Notes: generated by a model from the letters alone, not told the origin. Shown: positions 51,326 through 63,010, counted from the stretch's first letter. The stretch is DNA of 64,000 nt from Arsenophonus sp052174455 (GCA_052174455.1 JBQMRP010000054.1:21854-85853), one strand, 5' to 3'. Numbers and translations are program-made.

Positions 51326-51428
51326 GTTAAAATAGAATAAGATAGGAAACTTAATTTCTTTATAAAAGAAAAATCTTTCACAAGATATATTAGAAATATT
51401 TTCTTTTATAAGAAAATAAACTATTTTA

Positions 51429-52045
51429 TGCTTAATATTCTTTAATAGTTTTTTTTGTTAATGGTTGACTCCGGTTGCGTTAGCGATAGATTAAACTAAC
51501 TCATATAAACTGATACAAGAAGCCGTTGCGAAACTTTTATGCGATTAAAAAATGAGCAATCCGTGATCATATAAAATCAAGATTACTTATCTAGGATTAT
51601 TAATGAAGAGTTTTATGCCTTATGTACAAATTAAGTATGCAGGAACATTATCTTAGAATCTTATAGTGCAAAATATCTTCAGCTAGCTGGATACTTATTC
51701 AGGCGATTTAAGCCCATTTAGAGCAAGCTTATGTAAGTTTTAGAAAATATCTCTCATGGCAAGAATATCAAATTACGTCAGAAGAACTACTGGGCGATAT
51801 AGGAATGTGCTTGTTATTCGATTAAAATTATCAATTTACAGGCCCGACACACCACTTATACAGCTTGATTTTCAATTGCATAAAAATAGTAAGATGGGAT
51901 ATAAGCAAACTTATGCTATTATCATTGAAAATAACAGTGTCAATTACAACTAAATAAAAAACAAATAGGCTAATATTTTAGGTATCAAAGGTATTGACGG
52001 TTTAACGGAAGAGTTTTTCAGTAGCACAAAAATAGCATTACTCTG
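51429..52045 (+). pseudogene. mlaC: mlaC pseudogene
   Basis: MlaC is the periplasmic lipid shuttle of the Mla pathway. Fragments in changing frames match E. coli MlaC in order: YKLIQEAVAKL near 51505, MPYVQIKYAGTL near 51612-51647, the DTPLIQLDFQLHKNSKMG block near 51846-51900, and GIKGIDGLTEE near 51980-52010. Multiple stops and shifts are present. Confidence 0.9.
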
Positions 52046-52059
52046 AGAAATAAAAAAAA

Positions 52060-52345
52060 TCATGATATCTCATATTAACTTAGGATCATAAAAATTAAAC
52101 GTTAATTTAACTGGTTAGCTTGATAATGATCGCTTTTCGCTTTCAGGCGATAAAGAAATGAGTTGATAAAAATTATTGATACGATTAATCTTTCCAAGAT
52201 CTTTTAGATCGATTCTACCGATCTCGATATATTTATTAGATTAAAGTCAGAACAGGATCAGAGAATAAATTGGTATTTAAAGGATTAGTGACGTTTTAAT
52301 ACCTTAAGCTTTATAAGTTTGAGAATTTTATGAATTAATCAGGTC
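52060..52345 (+). pseudogene. mlaB: mlaB pseudogene
   Basis: This is the STAS-domain subunit of the Mla transporter. In its expected place between mlaC and ibaG, broken frames give LDNDRFSL near 52116-52140 and a VFKGLSDVL-like stretch near 52280. The similarity is weak but the position supports it. Confidence 0.65.
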
Positions 52346-52481
52346 ATAAATTTAAAAAATAGTTTGTATGTAATCGCTCTTGTGCATTCTTGATGCCAAG
52401 GGCGTTTTCTTTAATTTTCAATAGATAATAGATCGATTAGGATAGGTACATTGTATTTTAATGTTTAAATTGAGTTAAATT

Positions 52482-52721
52482 ATGGATACAAATAAAATAA
52501 AGCAAGTATTAATAGAACAATTAAAACTTGATGAAGTAATTGTCAATGGCGATGGTAGCTATTTTCAAATAATTGCTGTTGCTGAAATGTTTAATGGAAT
52601 GAGTCGAGTTAAGCAGCAAAAAGTGATTTATGCGCCACTAATGGAATATATTGTAGATAATCAAATCCATGCATTATCAATTAAAGTTTATACCCCTGAA
52701 GAATGGACAAAGAGATCGTAA
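52482..52721 (+). CDS. ibaG: BolA-family acid-stress / Fe-S protein IbaG
   Basis: IbaG is a small BolA-like protein that binds Grx4-type monothiol glutaredoxins with an Fe-S cluster. At 79 residues it corresponds to nearly the whole BolA fold; GDGSYFQIIAVAEMFNGMSR and YAPLMEYIVDNQIHALSIK contain the conserved class II residues, including the invariant histidine. It lies 64 bp upstream of murA, as in E. coli, and is the first intact gene after the ruined mla operon. Confidence 0.93.
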   Translation: MDTNKIKQVLIEQLKLDEVIVNGDGSYFQIIAVAEMFNGMSRVKQQKVIYAPLMEYIVDNQIHALSIKVYTPEEWTKRS

Positions 52722-52788
52722 GATTAATGCTTTTTAAATCTATAGTTTTGGATTAATAATATAAATATTACTCATAGAGAATTTCTTG

Positions 52789-54042
52789 ATGGACAAGTTT
52801 CAATTAAAGGGGCCAACTCGTTTGATAGGAGAAGTTTTTATTTCTGGTGCAAAAAATGCGGCACTACCGATATTGTTTGCATCATTATTAGCAGAAGAAC
52901 CTGTTGAATTACAAAATGTTCCAAAGCTAAAAGATATTGATACAACAATTGAGTTACTTAATCAGTTAGGTACCAAAGTTGAGCGTACTGGTGCTATTTT
53001 TGTTGACGCACGTGGTATTAATAAATTTTGCGCTCTTTACGAATTAGTTAAGATGATGCGTGCATCTATTTGGGCTTTAGCACCATTAGTTGCTCGTTTT
53101 GGTCAAGGCCAAGTGTCTTTACCTGGAGGATGTGCCATTGGTGCACGTCTAGTTGATTTACATATTACCGGCCTTGAGAAACTCGGTGCTAGAATTACTT
53201 TAGATGAAGGTTATGTTAAAGCATCAGTTGATGGTCGTTTGCAAGGCGCTAATATTATTATGGATAAAGTTAGTGTCGGTGCCACCGTATCTATTATGAC
53301 GGCTGCAACACTAGCAGAAGGAAAAACCGTTATTGAAAACGCAGCTCGTGAACCTGAAGTTGAAGACACAGCTAACTTTTTAAATTTATTAGGAGGAAAG
53401 ATTACGGGTGCAGGCACAGACAGTATCCTTATTGAAGGGGTGGTACGTTTAGGTGGTGGTGTTTATCAAATTTTACCTGATCGAATTGAAACAGGTACTT
53501 TTCTTGTTGCAGCAGCTATATCTGGAGGAAAAGTAATTTGCCGCAATACTAAACCAGCTATATTGGATGCAGTTTTAACTAAATTACGTGAAGCGGGTGC
53601 AGAAATTGAAATTGGTAAAGATTGGATCGAATTGGATATGCATGATAAGCGAGTAAAACCAGTGAGTATCAGAACAGAACCATATCCGGGTTTTCCAACA
53701 GATATGCAAGCGCAATTTTGTTTACTTAATTTAGTGGCTGAAGGTGTTAGTACAATAACAGAAACTATTTTTGAAAATCGCTTTATGCATATCCCAGAGT
53801 TGATTCGTATGGGAGCTCATGCAGAAATAAAAGGGAATACGGTTGTTTGTCATGGCGTTGAACAACTTACAGGTGCTCAAGTCATGGCTACAGATTTACG
53901 AGCATCGGCTAGTTTAGTCCTTGCAGGTTGTATTGCAAAAGGAAAAACAATTATTGATCGGATTTATCATATCGATAGGGGATATGAAAAAATAGAAGAA
54001 AAACTGCGTAATTTAGGGGCAAATATAGAGCGTATTAGCTAA
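52789..54042 (+). CDS. murA: UDP-GlcNAc enolpyruvyl transferase MurA
   Basis: MurA catalyses the first committed step of peptidoglycan synthesis, transfer of enolpyruvate from PEP to UDP-GlcNAc. The protein has 417 residues, starting MDKFQLKGPT at ATG 52789; a TTG directly before it is not needed. The catalytic cysteine is C115 in LPGGCAIGAR, so it would be of the fosfomycin-sensitive type. SGAKNAALPILFASLLAEEP and the FPTDMQAQF loop are conserved. No damage was seen. Confidence 0.97.
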   Translation: MDKFQLKGPTRLIGEVFISGAKNAALPILFASLLAEEPVELQNVPKLKDIDTTIELLNQLGTKVERTGAIFVDARGINKFCALYELVKMMRASIWALAPLVARFGQGQVSLPGGCAIGARLVDLHITGLEKLGARITLDEGYVKASVDGRLQGANIIMDKVSVGATVSIMTAATLAEGKTVIENAAREPEVEDTANFLNLLGGKITGAGTDSILIEGVVRLGGGVYQILPDRIETGTFLVAAAISGGKVICRNTKPAILDAVLTKLREAGAEIEIGKDWIELDMHDKRVKPVSIRTEPYPGFPTDMQAQFCLLNLVAEGVSTITETIFENRFMHIPELIRMGAHAEIKGNTVVCHGVEQLTGAQVMATDLRASASLVLAGCIAKGKTIIDRIYHIDRGYEKIEEKLRNLGANIERIS

Positions 54043-54129
54043 AATAAAATATAATAAACTATTTTATAAATTAAAAATTAATAGTTTAGTTAAATACTGT
54101 TAACTCTTAATTATTGTAAAAATTATTCA

Positions 54130-55115
54130 TATTTATTCATATTTATTATTTTTGCAACAAAGAAACTAGCTGACCATTCAGAGAAATAATAATATAACTG
54201 ACTTGAAAACCGACATTTTTCTGGGGACGAGTTTATTGCAATTTGAAAATACATAATCATTTAATTTGATTAATATTATTATGCGAATATGAGATAAGTC
54301 CACGTTTAGTGATGATGCTGATAAAGCCGTGGATCATTCGCTCATCATGAATAAGCTTTTATATAATTTTAGTTGCTAATTCAGTTAGAATAACAAAAAT
54401 ATGAACTCTTCAGGTATAAAACTATTTTTTAAGTGATCAAATAAGAATGTATTAATTCCATTAATAATTCACCTTCAGTACTAATTTAGTATTCCGCATG
54501 AATTTTATGATTAATATATCTATTTATATGTAGAAATTATGTTGGCAAGAGGGAAATCATAATTCTAGAACACGTCCAGTGCTACCACCAATAATTCATT
54601 GGATTAGCATTTATCTTAAATTATAGGGTTATCGATAAATAACATGATATCATCAACTTGTACTTTATTAGTGTGAATTAACTAGAGTTGGAGTTACGGG
54701 AAAATTTTTAGCGTTTTTTTTAAAGACAGAGTTGTTAAGCTATTTATAACTTAATAATAAGTACGTCAAAAATTAATTCATCAGATAATGTAATCTGAAT
54801 TTAATTCGTGTTGTTAATAACAACCATGTTTGTTACAATATAACTGTCATTATTTATAATGACTCTAGATCTTAATGTGGTCAATTCGGCATCCATTCTA
54901 AAAACTACCAGTATACACGCTGTTATAAACATAGACAATTGCTTGTTGTCTATGTGTATCGCTTTATTATTATAAATAAGTTGCTCATTTTTTACCATTA
55001 AGGATGTAATTAAGTCTTTTTAAGTGTATAGAGATATAATTATTAGAAAGATATTACAGATAATAAGCCCTATAACAATTGCATGAAAAGCTTGATGGTT
55101 AGGAAATTAAATGCT
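54130..55115 (-). pseudogene. degS: Site-1 protease DegS pseudogene
   Basis: DegS cuts RseA in response to misfolded porins and so starts the sigma-E response. On the minus strand upstream of murA and beyond degQ, as in E. coli, pieces match DegS in order: an N-terminal hydrophobic anchor near 55040-55110 and LTTLRSRVIINNDSYIVTN (54830-54890; E. coli RTLGSGVIMDQRGYIITN, where the catalytic histidine of NKHV is lost). GGSTGRVLEL follows near 54580, and LATKII-KLIHDERMIHGFI with the PDZ segment lie near 54190-54390. Stops and shifts are frequent and the catalytic serine region is unreadable. Confidence 0.88.
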
Positions 55116-55124
55116 CTATAAGTG

Positions 55125-56195
55125 AAAACAAAAAGCCTTCTCATTTTGCTAAAACGAGATAGGAGAATTGGTTTACTTGGTCTATATAAAATTTTTATTG
55201 AAGTATGTTATTTTTTTCTGCGACATAAGTGTAAGTGGCGACCAGAAATAAAGCATTAAGTCGTGTAAGTTAGTTATTATTGAAAAAGGCTAAAGAAGAT
55301 ATGGGAGATAGTGAAAATAATGCATTGTGAGTTGCAATAGAGAAAATATGAACCTGGTTTGCTAACTATCGCTCAGTAGGTTTAACGTCACATGAACTGT
55401 AGTTTTTGACTTAAAGTTTTGGAAAAAACGTGAGTGGGAACATTTAGGAGAGGTGTAGGAGTAGGGTTCGGGATTAGCGCGCCATGATACAAATGCTATA
55501 GACAATGTTCGCTCTATAAATAGATGATCTACGAGTTGACACTTTCAGTATGTTTTTAAGAAACTTATTTCAGACGTCATTAGTGGTAAAAAACAGTTTA
55601 ATTGGGTGAGGAGATTATATATATCCATCTTGCTTTCTTGCTAGAGATCATAGAAAACTTCATGCTATAAGCGTTTCTCAGGTCTATCTAATCAGGTATT
55701 TTTTGTTTACCTCAGAGAACGAAAAAAACGGGAATTATCCATAGTATTCTTATTAAGTGATGAATTCATCAACAAGGATACTTTTAAGTATTCCTATTTT
55801 TATATCTAGTTATATCTAGGCTTATTGCAGCCTAGCAGCTTTTGCTATTGCTTAAAACCTAAAAATCCGTAACCAGAGGCTAATAATACTTGAGTGTCGA
55901 GAAAAAATTGAGAACCTGGGATCGGATACATCCCTATATAGTCCTCTCTTTTTCTTAGCTCATAAAAATTCAATGAGTCTGTTATCATTAATTTCAGAAT
56001 GGAGATTATAAAACGCTTTGAATAAATAGGCGGTATTGTAATACGTGAATTCATGTGTTATCTCCTGATTTACCCAATTTAATGCTTTCTAGAAAATTTA
56101 TTCCGAGCCATCTAAGACGAATTCTTGAAAAGATTAACATAGAAAATATAAAACAGTACTCAGGTAATAAAGATCTCTAAAATAGCATAGTTCCG
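55125..56195 (-). mobile_element. IS91-family remnant, copy 4, internally deleted
   Basis: This copy has both ends of the IS91 element but lacks about 0.9 kb, roughly the C-terminal half of the transposase. The left end (55125-55200) is joined directly to sequence equivalent to 2460 onward in copy 1. It lies between the degS pseudogene and degQ. Confidence 0.68.
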
Positions 56196-56338
56196 AAGAT
56201 CTTGCATTTATAGTATGTTATGGTTATAAACAGAATAAGTATTCTGTAATAAGCAATAAACAAGTTAGTAAAATAGTAAGGTAGGTATATAAATACAAAC
56301 AGGTACGATAGGTGTCCAGGTACCTGTTTAGTGAATTA

Positions 56339-57760
56339 TTAATTAAATATATTATTACCGCGAAGTAATAAGTAAATATTTTGATCACCACGTAAAATAT
56401 TTAATGCTAATGCGCTAGGCTTAGTTTCAATAACTTTACGAAGTTGATTAATATTTTCTATCCGTTGTTCGTTAGCGCTAATGATAAGATCACCTTTTGC
56501 CAGACCAAGCATGGCTGCAGGTGAATTAGACAAGACGCTATCGACTTTGACACCTTTAGTGCTCCTAATTGTATTATTGCTTAAAGTGGCTCCCATTAGT
56601 GAGCTGGTTAAAACTTCGGCTTTTGTTCCGCTAGAATCACTATCTTCTAAGGTGACATTTACTTGCATTGGCTTACCTTTGCGTAGTATCCCAATAGTGA
56701 TTTGTTTACCAATTTCACTGGTGCCAATTTTAGCTCTCAACTCAGCGAAGCTATTGATATATTTATTATTAATTGAAACTAAAATATCACCAGACTGAAT
56801 ACCTGCTTTAGCTGCTGCAGAATTTGGTATCACTTCACTGACAAATGCCCCTTTTTGCACATCAATCTTTAATGCTTTCGCTACATCAGAGGTCATTTCA
56901 GTACCTTTGATCCCCAGTAATCCACGTTTTACTTCACCATGTTTGATAATTTGATCACTAAGGGATTTAGCCATATTTGATGGAATTGCAAAACCGATGC
57001 CAATATTACCTCCAACGGGTGTTAAAATAGCGGTATTAATACCAATAAGTTCACCATTGAGATTAACTAATGCGCCACCTGAGTTGCCTCTATTAATAGA
57101 AGCATCAGTTTGAATAAAATTTTCTAGACCTTCTACATTTAAACCACTACGGCCTAATGCAGAAATAATACCTGATGTTGCCGTTTGACCTAAGCCGAAT
57201 GGATTACCAACAGCAACAGCAAAATCACCAACTCGCAGTTTATCGGAGTCAGCAATTTTAATTCCCATTAAGTTCAATTTTTTCAGATTTTCTGTACTTG
57301 AATCTTTGATTTGTAATAGGGCGATATCTGTTTGAGGATCACGTCCAATAAGTTTAATGTCAATTTCTCTGCCATCATTAAGTTGAATTTGAATGCTATT
57401 AGCGTTATCAACGACATGATTATTAGTTAGAATATAACCTTTTTTAGCGTCAATAATAACCCCGGATCCTAACCCTTCAAAAGGGCGAATACTCTGTTGC
57501 TGGGAGGGGAAATTAGGCCCAAAAAAGAATTTAAATTCTTCGGGTAGTTGTTGATTTTGAACACGTGTTCCAGATACACGAATACTAACTACAGTAGGAA
57601 GTACTTTTTCTAGCATCGGTGCTAGGCTAGATAACTCTTGACTAGGTGATAAAGTAACTGGTGGCATTGATGCAGAATAATTCACTGCAGGTACGCTTAT
57701 GAGTGAAAGACCAACAGTTATGGCTAATATAGTTAAAAAATATTTCTCTTTTTTCATCAT
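56339..57760 (-). CDS. degQ: Periplasmic serine endoprotease DegQ
   Basis: DegQ is an HtrA-family protease and chaperone that clears misfolded envelope proteins. At 473 residues it is slightly longer than E. coli DegQ (455), which it resembles more than DegP because it lacks the long Q-linker. A signal peptide is followed by a trypsin-like domain with H115 (TNNHVVD), D145 (QTDIALLQ) and S227 (NRGNSGGAL), and two PDZ domains in about residues 280-460. With degS dead it may carry the whole periplasmic quality-control load in this region. It is divergent in spacing from zapG (254 bp). Confidence 0.95.
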   Translation of the reverse strand: MMKKEKYFLTILAITVGLSLISVPAVNYSASMPPVTLSPSQELSSLAPMLEKVLPTVVSIRVSGTRVQNQQLPEEFKFFFGPNFPSQQQSIRPFEGLGSGVIIDAKKGYILTNNHVVDNANSIQIQLNDGREIDIKLIGRDPQTDIALLQIKDSSTENLKKLNLMGIKIADSDKLRVGDFAVAVGNPFGLGQTATSGIISALGRSGLNVEGLENFIQTDASINRGNSGGALVNLNGELIGINTAILTPVGGNIGIGFAIPSNMAKSLSDQIIKHGEVKRGLLGIKGTEMTSDVAKALKIDVQKGAFVSEVIPNSAAAKAGIQSGDILVSINNKYINSFAELRAKIGTSEIGKQITIGILRKGKPMQVNVTLEDSDSSGTKAEVLTSSLMGATLSNNTIRSTKGVKVDSVLSNSPAAMLGLAKGDLIISANEQRIENINQLRKVIETKPSALALNILRGDQNIYLLLRGNNIFN

Positions 57761-58014
57761 GAATTCAATTCTCTTACATACCTTAATTTATTTAAGGTAA
57801 TTTGCTTTTTGAATAAATTAAAAGACCTCACAGCAAGTTTAAGACTTTAAATTATGCAAAAAAGTTCAGTTAACAGGTAGTAGTAATCGTTTTTTTACAT
57901 GTATTTACATGATATCAATCTTTACAACAAAATAAACTCTACTCAGATGAATTCCGCTACTATTAAAATTAAGTAAAGATGCAATTTTATTAATATAATT
58001 AACCTAATTTACTT

Positions 58015-58398
58015 TTATATTGAGCGAAATAAACCAGAAGAGCCTTCAGAGTAATCTTTCGGTGGTAAATTAATGTGGGCTTGATTATTATCTAATTCAG
58101 ACAAACGATAGTTAAAAAAGTTGTTTTGTATTGGCAAATCAGATATTAATTCATGAGAACTTTTCGCCATATACTGATATAGTTGACGATAGTCTTGTGC
58201 CATCTTATCGAGTAATTCTGTACTACATGCAAAATGGTTAATCAATTCTTTACGATATTTCTCTAATTCATGGTTTTTCTTTTTAAGTTCATCTTGTAAA
58301 GCCTGTTGATTACGTAGTTTAGCATTCCCAAAGCGAAATACTAGTGCCCCAATAATAAAACCTACAATTAGACCGATTAATGCATATTCCCAAATCAT
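58015..58398 (-). CDS. zapG: Z-ring / cell-envelope protein ZapG (YhcB)
   Basis: ZapG is a small inner-membrane protein linked to cell division and envelope synthesis. The 127-residue product starts MIWEYALIGLIVG at 58398, where a perfect aaaggag ribosome site lies five bases upstream; 13 further codons are open upstream but do not belong. One N-terminal membrane helix (about residues 5-22) with GFIIGALVFRFGN is followed by a coiled coil, then MAQDYRQLYQYMAKSS and the C-terminal PKDYSEGSSGL motif. It lies upstream of degQ, as in E. coli. Confidence 0.94.
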   Translation of the reverse strand: MIWEYALIGLIVGFIIGALVFRFGNAKLRNQQALQDELKKKNHELEKYRKELINHFACSTELLDKMAQDYRQLYQYMAKSSHELISDLPIQNNFFNYRLSELDNNQAHINLPPKDYSEGSSGLFRSI

Positions 58399-59699
58399 GC
58401 TGACTCCTTTATTTAAGAAAGGAAGATTTATTTTCATAAAAATGAATTTACAGTATAGCAGTTCACTGTAAATGTTAAAAGGATATAAGTGAAATCTGGA
58501 AAAGTTGTTACTAATAATTTTATATTATTTTGAGGTACTAAAGATTATCGATATGATTTTTATCATTGATTTCATTGATCAATAAAATTATGATTTTTTA
58601 AAGAGTATTACGTTGATGGAATTATTAATTCTAACTAAACTATACAGTAGTTTTTGATTACCAGTAATTATTACTTTGATGAAGTGCAAGGTAAAGAGAT
58701 AGTAATTTTAGATATTATTCATCATCTATTTCTTAATAGAACATGTGTGAACAAAAGGTGGACTACAGAAGTCCTTTGAAATAAGGTAAGATTGATTCGA
58801 AACTTGATTATTACTTTCTCTGTGCAAGAGAAGAATTTTTTGTGCTAAGCAAGAATAAAAGCCTAACTTAAGTATTAAGTAAAACTAAGAAATAGGAGTT
58901 AAACAAAATTGAAATGGTCTGAATAAACTTAATATCCATTATTAAAAATAATGTTAGTGAGAAAAATATAAAATCAGATGTTATCTGTTAAATAGTAGGT
59001 TAATGACAGTTAGAAACGGTTAAAAAGAATATTTATTCTTTACAATGGATCCAGTTCCCAAGTGATAGAGGGGAACTTCACTCAATGTATCTTTTATGGT
59101 GTGAAGCATGGTAACCTATTAATCTTTTAATGTTCATGTAAATATTAAGAGATAGTGACCATAAGATATCTAAAAAGCGAAAAAAGTCAACTGAAAGGCA
59201 ACTAAAAATTATAATAGGATTAATAGAGGTAATCATCTCTTTCTGAAAAGAGTCTGTTCTGGAATGAGCAACTTACCAATAGAATCCTTTTATTAATATA
59301 ATGAATTAATTTAGAAAAATTAAATGTTTATGAGAAACGTAATAAAATCAAAACCATAAATAACTGAAAATGATATCCTATTGACTGGCGTCCTGTGACA
59401 GGCATAATTAATAATCTAAGATAAAGAATATATAGGGATTTAGCAAAAGATAATTTAAAGAAATTCAAAAATTTGCAAGGTTTATTATAAAATCAAGAGA
59501 TAAAAATCTCCTAACTATTAGGAAAGTTATACAGATTAATCGATGGAAATACACGGTCAGAATAATAATCAGGTAATTAAAACTATAAAGGACAAGAACA
59601 TCTTTATAAATTATTAAGACAAAATAAGTTAATAAACTTATTCCTTAAAATTAATATATATAGCAAAAAAAAATGAAGAAAAATGCTTGAATTATGCTA
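58399..59699. other. Gene-free A+T-rich stretch
   Basis: About 1.3 kb without a recognisable gene. In E. coli zapE and rplM-rpsI lie next to zapG; I could not read any of them here. A G-rich patch around 59060-59090 translates as an isolated open stretch of some 30 codons without known relatives. Confidence 0.4.
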
Positions 59700-60925
59700 A
59701 TTCTTGTGTATGGAATTTCGGAGATGGTATAGCGTATAATGCTGATTAATTTAATAAATAATTTCAATAATAGAGAAATTTTTTCTATAAAAAGCCTACT
59801 CTAGTATAGATAGGCGTGAAATTAGATATTACCTCTAATCCCTTGCAATAAAATCATCCGTAATGATATGATAAAATCTGATAGATGTCGATGTTAAGGC
59901 GGAGCTCGAATCCATGCTGCGATAACGTGCCAGCACCGGATTTGTCGAAGAGTATTTATACTATCGTCCTTGACTATTATGTGTTACAGCAAATCATACA
60001 GACTGGTATTAGTAATGTTGATATTAAAGTACCTAAGGTAAAGTGGAATTGCAGAGGAAACGGAATATTCTTCAACAAATCATTACTTACCGCCTTGTCT
60101 GAAGAGTATAAAAGCGGCTTCGAATTGCTACCATGATTTGGTAGCTGTTAGGCATCTTCACCGGTGATTTTCATGAATAACTGTATCGCTTTTCGATGAA
60201 AAGCGTATGGTCTTCTACTGATATCATCAATAAACTAAAAACAACAATAGCTTAAAGAGTAACAGGCAATAGTAATTGTTTGATTTTATCGTTATACACT
60301 ACATTTATTTCTAATCCGGTAATATATACCGTTTTGTAAGAAAAGCTGATTTTTTCCTACTAGTTAGTATTGATATCACTGCATGAATATAAGAAGTTTA
60401 TTACGCTCGAAGATGTTTATCGAAAGTCAGAAGCAAACTGTGCTGAACTTTTTAATACTTCGAGTGTGTAGTTTAACCCTACCAGACTTGATGAATGGTA
60501 AGTATCGTTACTATTAGTTTTTGGAATTCAATAGCAAATATGCTTCCGATCACGAAGCACTAATGTTATTGGCTAGATAAAATAGCTTATGTGCTGGTTT
60601 TACTCCAAAAAGCCATTTAACCAAAAGTTTAAGAGTGTGAGCTACAGGAAGTCTTTCTATCAGAAAGACGCGATTACGCTAATAAAACTTCTTGATATTT
60701 TGTTGGCAAGGTTTTCAGTGAAGTGTATCATCCTGTAGTGATTAAGAAGTTAGAAAAAAATGGAAAAGAACGCTGGTATTCTACGATTTTCCGTTAGTGC
60801 AACTTTGGGCATCAATTAGAACAAGAAATCCGATTGAATTGGCTTTCGCAAGAGTTGAGGATGTAAAGCTGACTCGCGAAGCACTATGGTAAATGTAATA
60901 TACTATAGTGTGAGTGGTTTTTAGC
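59700..60925 (+). mobile_element. IS256-family remnant, 5' part, interrupted by IS91
   Basis: This is the best-readable IS256 copy. The open stretch 59885-60136 includes IQTGISNVDIKVPKVK and FFNKSLLTALSEEYKS, matching the family's IQTGIGDIEVKVPKVR and FNSSLLPPYLKRTKS. Near 60810-60890 it reads LWASIRTRNPIELAFARV, the IRTTNPIESTFATVR motif. The remaining 3' end reappears at 62840-63010, beyond an IS91 copy. Confidence 0.82.
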
Positions 60926-62840
60926 TACTACTTTTCTGAAATGTTCATGATCTTAGTGCTATTTATATATTTTGCGATATGTTAATTTACAGGAATTCAG
61001 CTAGATGACTTGGAATAAATCTCCTAGAAAGCGTAAGCCTGCCAAATTAGGACGACTACTCGTAACTTTCAGTTGTCATACCGTATATTTATCCGAATCG
61101 TTTTATGATCTGATTTCTATCAGAAAGTAATTATAATAAGTCTACTGATCTTTTATCACATTCAAAAAGAGGTCATATATCAATATGACCAAGAGGTTTT
61201 CAACCATCTCTAATTTTTGTCCATAATATTATCTTCTTCTAGTCATAATTATCTAGAGTTTTTATAATGCCTATGTTCAATCTGATAATGTTGAATAAAA
61301 CTGCATTAAGGAGTAAATGAGTGACAGTATGCTTGCCGATGAATTCATTACCTATATTGGAACTAGGTAATGATCCCGTCTTCTTCATTCTTTGGGGGAT
61401 AAACAGTAAAGATAACTGATTAGATATACCTGACGAATGTTTATAGTATAAGGATTTCTATTTTCTTTAACAAAAGATCAAGATGCATATGTATATAATC
61501 CCCCACCCAATTGAATTGCTTTTCACCATTAATGACCTCTGAAATAAATTTCTTAAAACATACTAAAAGTGTTAACTCGGGGGCTCATCTATTTATAAAG
61601 CAAACTTTGCCTATAGAATTTGTATCATGGCGCGCTAATCCCTGAACACTACTCCTACATCTCTCCTAAATGTTCCCACTCACGTTTTTTCAAAACTGTA
61701 AGTCAAAAACTATAGTTCATGTGACGTCAAACCTACTGAGCGATAGTTAGCAAACCAGGTTCATATTTTTCTCTATTGCAACTCACAATGCATTATTTTC
61801 ACTATCTCCCATATCTTCTTTAGCCTTTTCAATAATAACTAGCTTGCTCGATTTAATGCTCTATTTCTAGTCGCCACTTATACTTATGCCGCAGTGGACA
61901 TACAATAGGGTATTAAAATTGATATCTTCTATTCTTTGTACACTTATGCTCGATAACTCAATCAAAATCTACATATTCATGTTTCCGTAAGCGAGGTGGC
62001 TGGATATTAAATACGCTGTATGGGTGGGGGATCTGTTCTTTAAAAAAATCGATCGAAGAAATCTTGGCTAGGAATTGTCATCCAGCTGCAGCGTCATCAA
62101 TTATGATTTGATAAATCCCAGCAGCTTCCTATTCTTATGCACATAATTCGCCACAGAAATCAGCGATAGCGTTATTTGAAGAGTAGTATACAGATGGTTA
62201 CTGGAAAATACACTTGCTAAAAAGATAAAATGGAGATGACATAGAATAAAAACCTTTAGTCCTATTCTTAATCCGAGATTGTATCCGCATTAAAACTGCG
62301 GCTTTTATTAATAGAAATGATTGTATAATATTATTAATATAGTTAACAAACTAATCAGTACTTGGGGGCCCCTCCACTTGACGCAGAAAGTGATGATTGA
62401 GCGCTATATTAGCTATATTTTGCCTAAGCATTTTAAGATAGTGCGTTATTATAGTTTTTATCGAATCGTAAACGAGATACACTATTACCGAAGGTATGTT
62501 AAGGCGATGAAAACTAGGACTTACAAAAAAGCGCGGAAACAGCAGGGGTTCAGTATTTTGATAAAAGAATCCCTCTACGCACAGATTCGTACAAATGCAT
62601 TCTATTTTCCGACAATCTACTTTTTATCAACCCTTAACTTAGTAAGCAGGCAATAGAATTATTATTAGAAAAAATGGATAAAATTAAAATATAATGGTTA
62701 TTACCAAAACTTATGGTTAATATCTATAAAATTAGAGAATTAGTAAAATAATAACATACTTCGATAAAATTTTTATATAAACTCAGTAAACTTATTCTCT
62801 ATTTCATTTTAGTAAAAAAAAGGCTTTTGATCTGCTCTTA
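60925..62840 (+). mobile_element. IS91-family remnant, copy 5, inside IS256
   Basis: This full-length decayed IS91/IS1294-like element is in reverse orientation to the other copies. The open frame 62321-62656 includes MIERYISYILPKHFKIVRYY, the family motif MIERYxxHIPxKHFKMVRYY. Near 61510 HPIELLFTINDL resembles PVPHxHVVFTLPHEL. Near 62190 YTDGYWKIHLLKK resembles QYQRRWKLHFAKK. It splits an IS256 copy. Confidence 0.8.
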
Positions 62841-63010
62841 AAAAGCAATTTAGTTTCCTAACTATTAATTAAGTAAGGGGGTTTTAACTTGCTGACTTTG
62901 GTAGTAACAACATTTAATTTAAGGATAGAAAACAGATTTATGAAGCATTAGAGCAGAGCTTTAACGTCATATAGTAAATTTACTATTAATTCTATGAATT
63001 ATGAAGAGTT
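62840..63010 (+). mobile_element. IS256 3' end, continuation of the 59.7 kb copy
   Basis: The terminal segment (cttgctgactttggtagt, then tttaaggatagaaaacagat) is shared with the 3' ends at 380-500 and 7650-7760. Its position right after the IS91 copy indicates nested insertion. Confidence 0.65.

Noticed and set aside
56481..56798. 105-residue frame antisense to degQ
   Set aside because: A shadow of degQ.
62321..62656. 111-residue basic protein as a possible new gene
   Set aside because: It contains the IS91 transposase motif MIERYxxxxxPKHFKxVRYY and lies inside a full-length IS91 remnant.
1525..62840. Long repeats of unknown type suggesting a novel repeated system
   Set aside because: Translation of the best copies identified them as IS256, IS91 and IS481 remnants.
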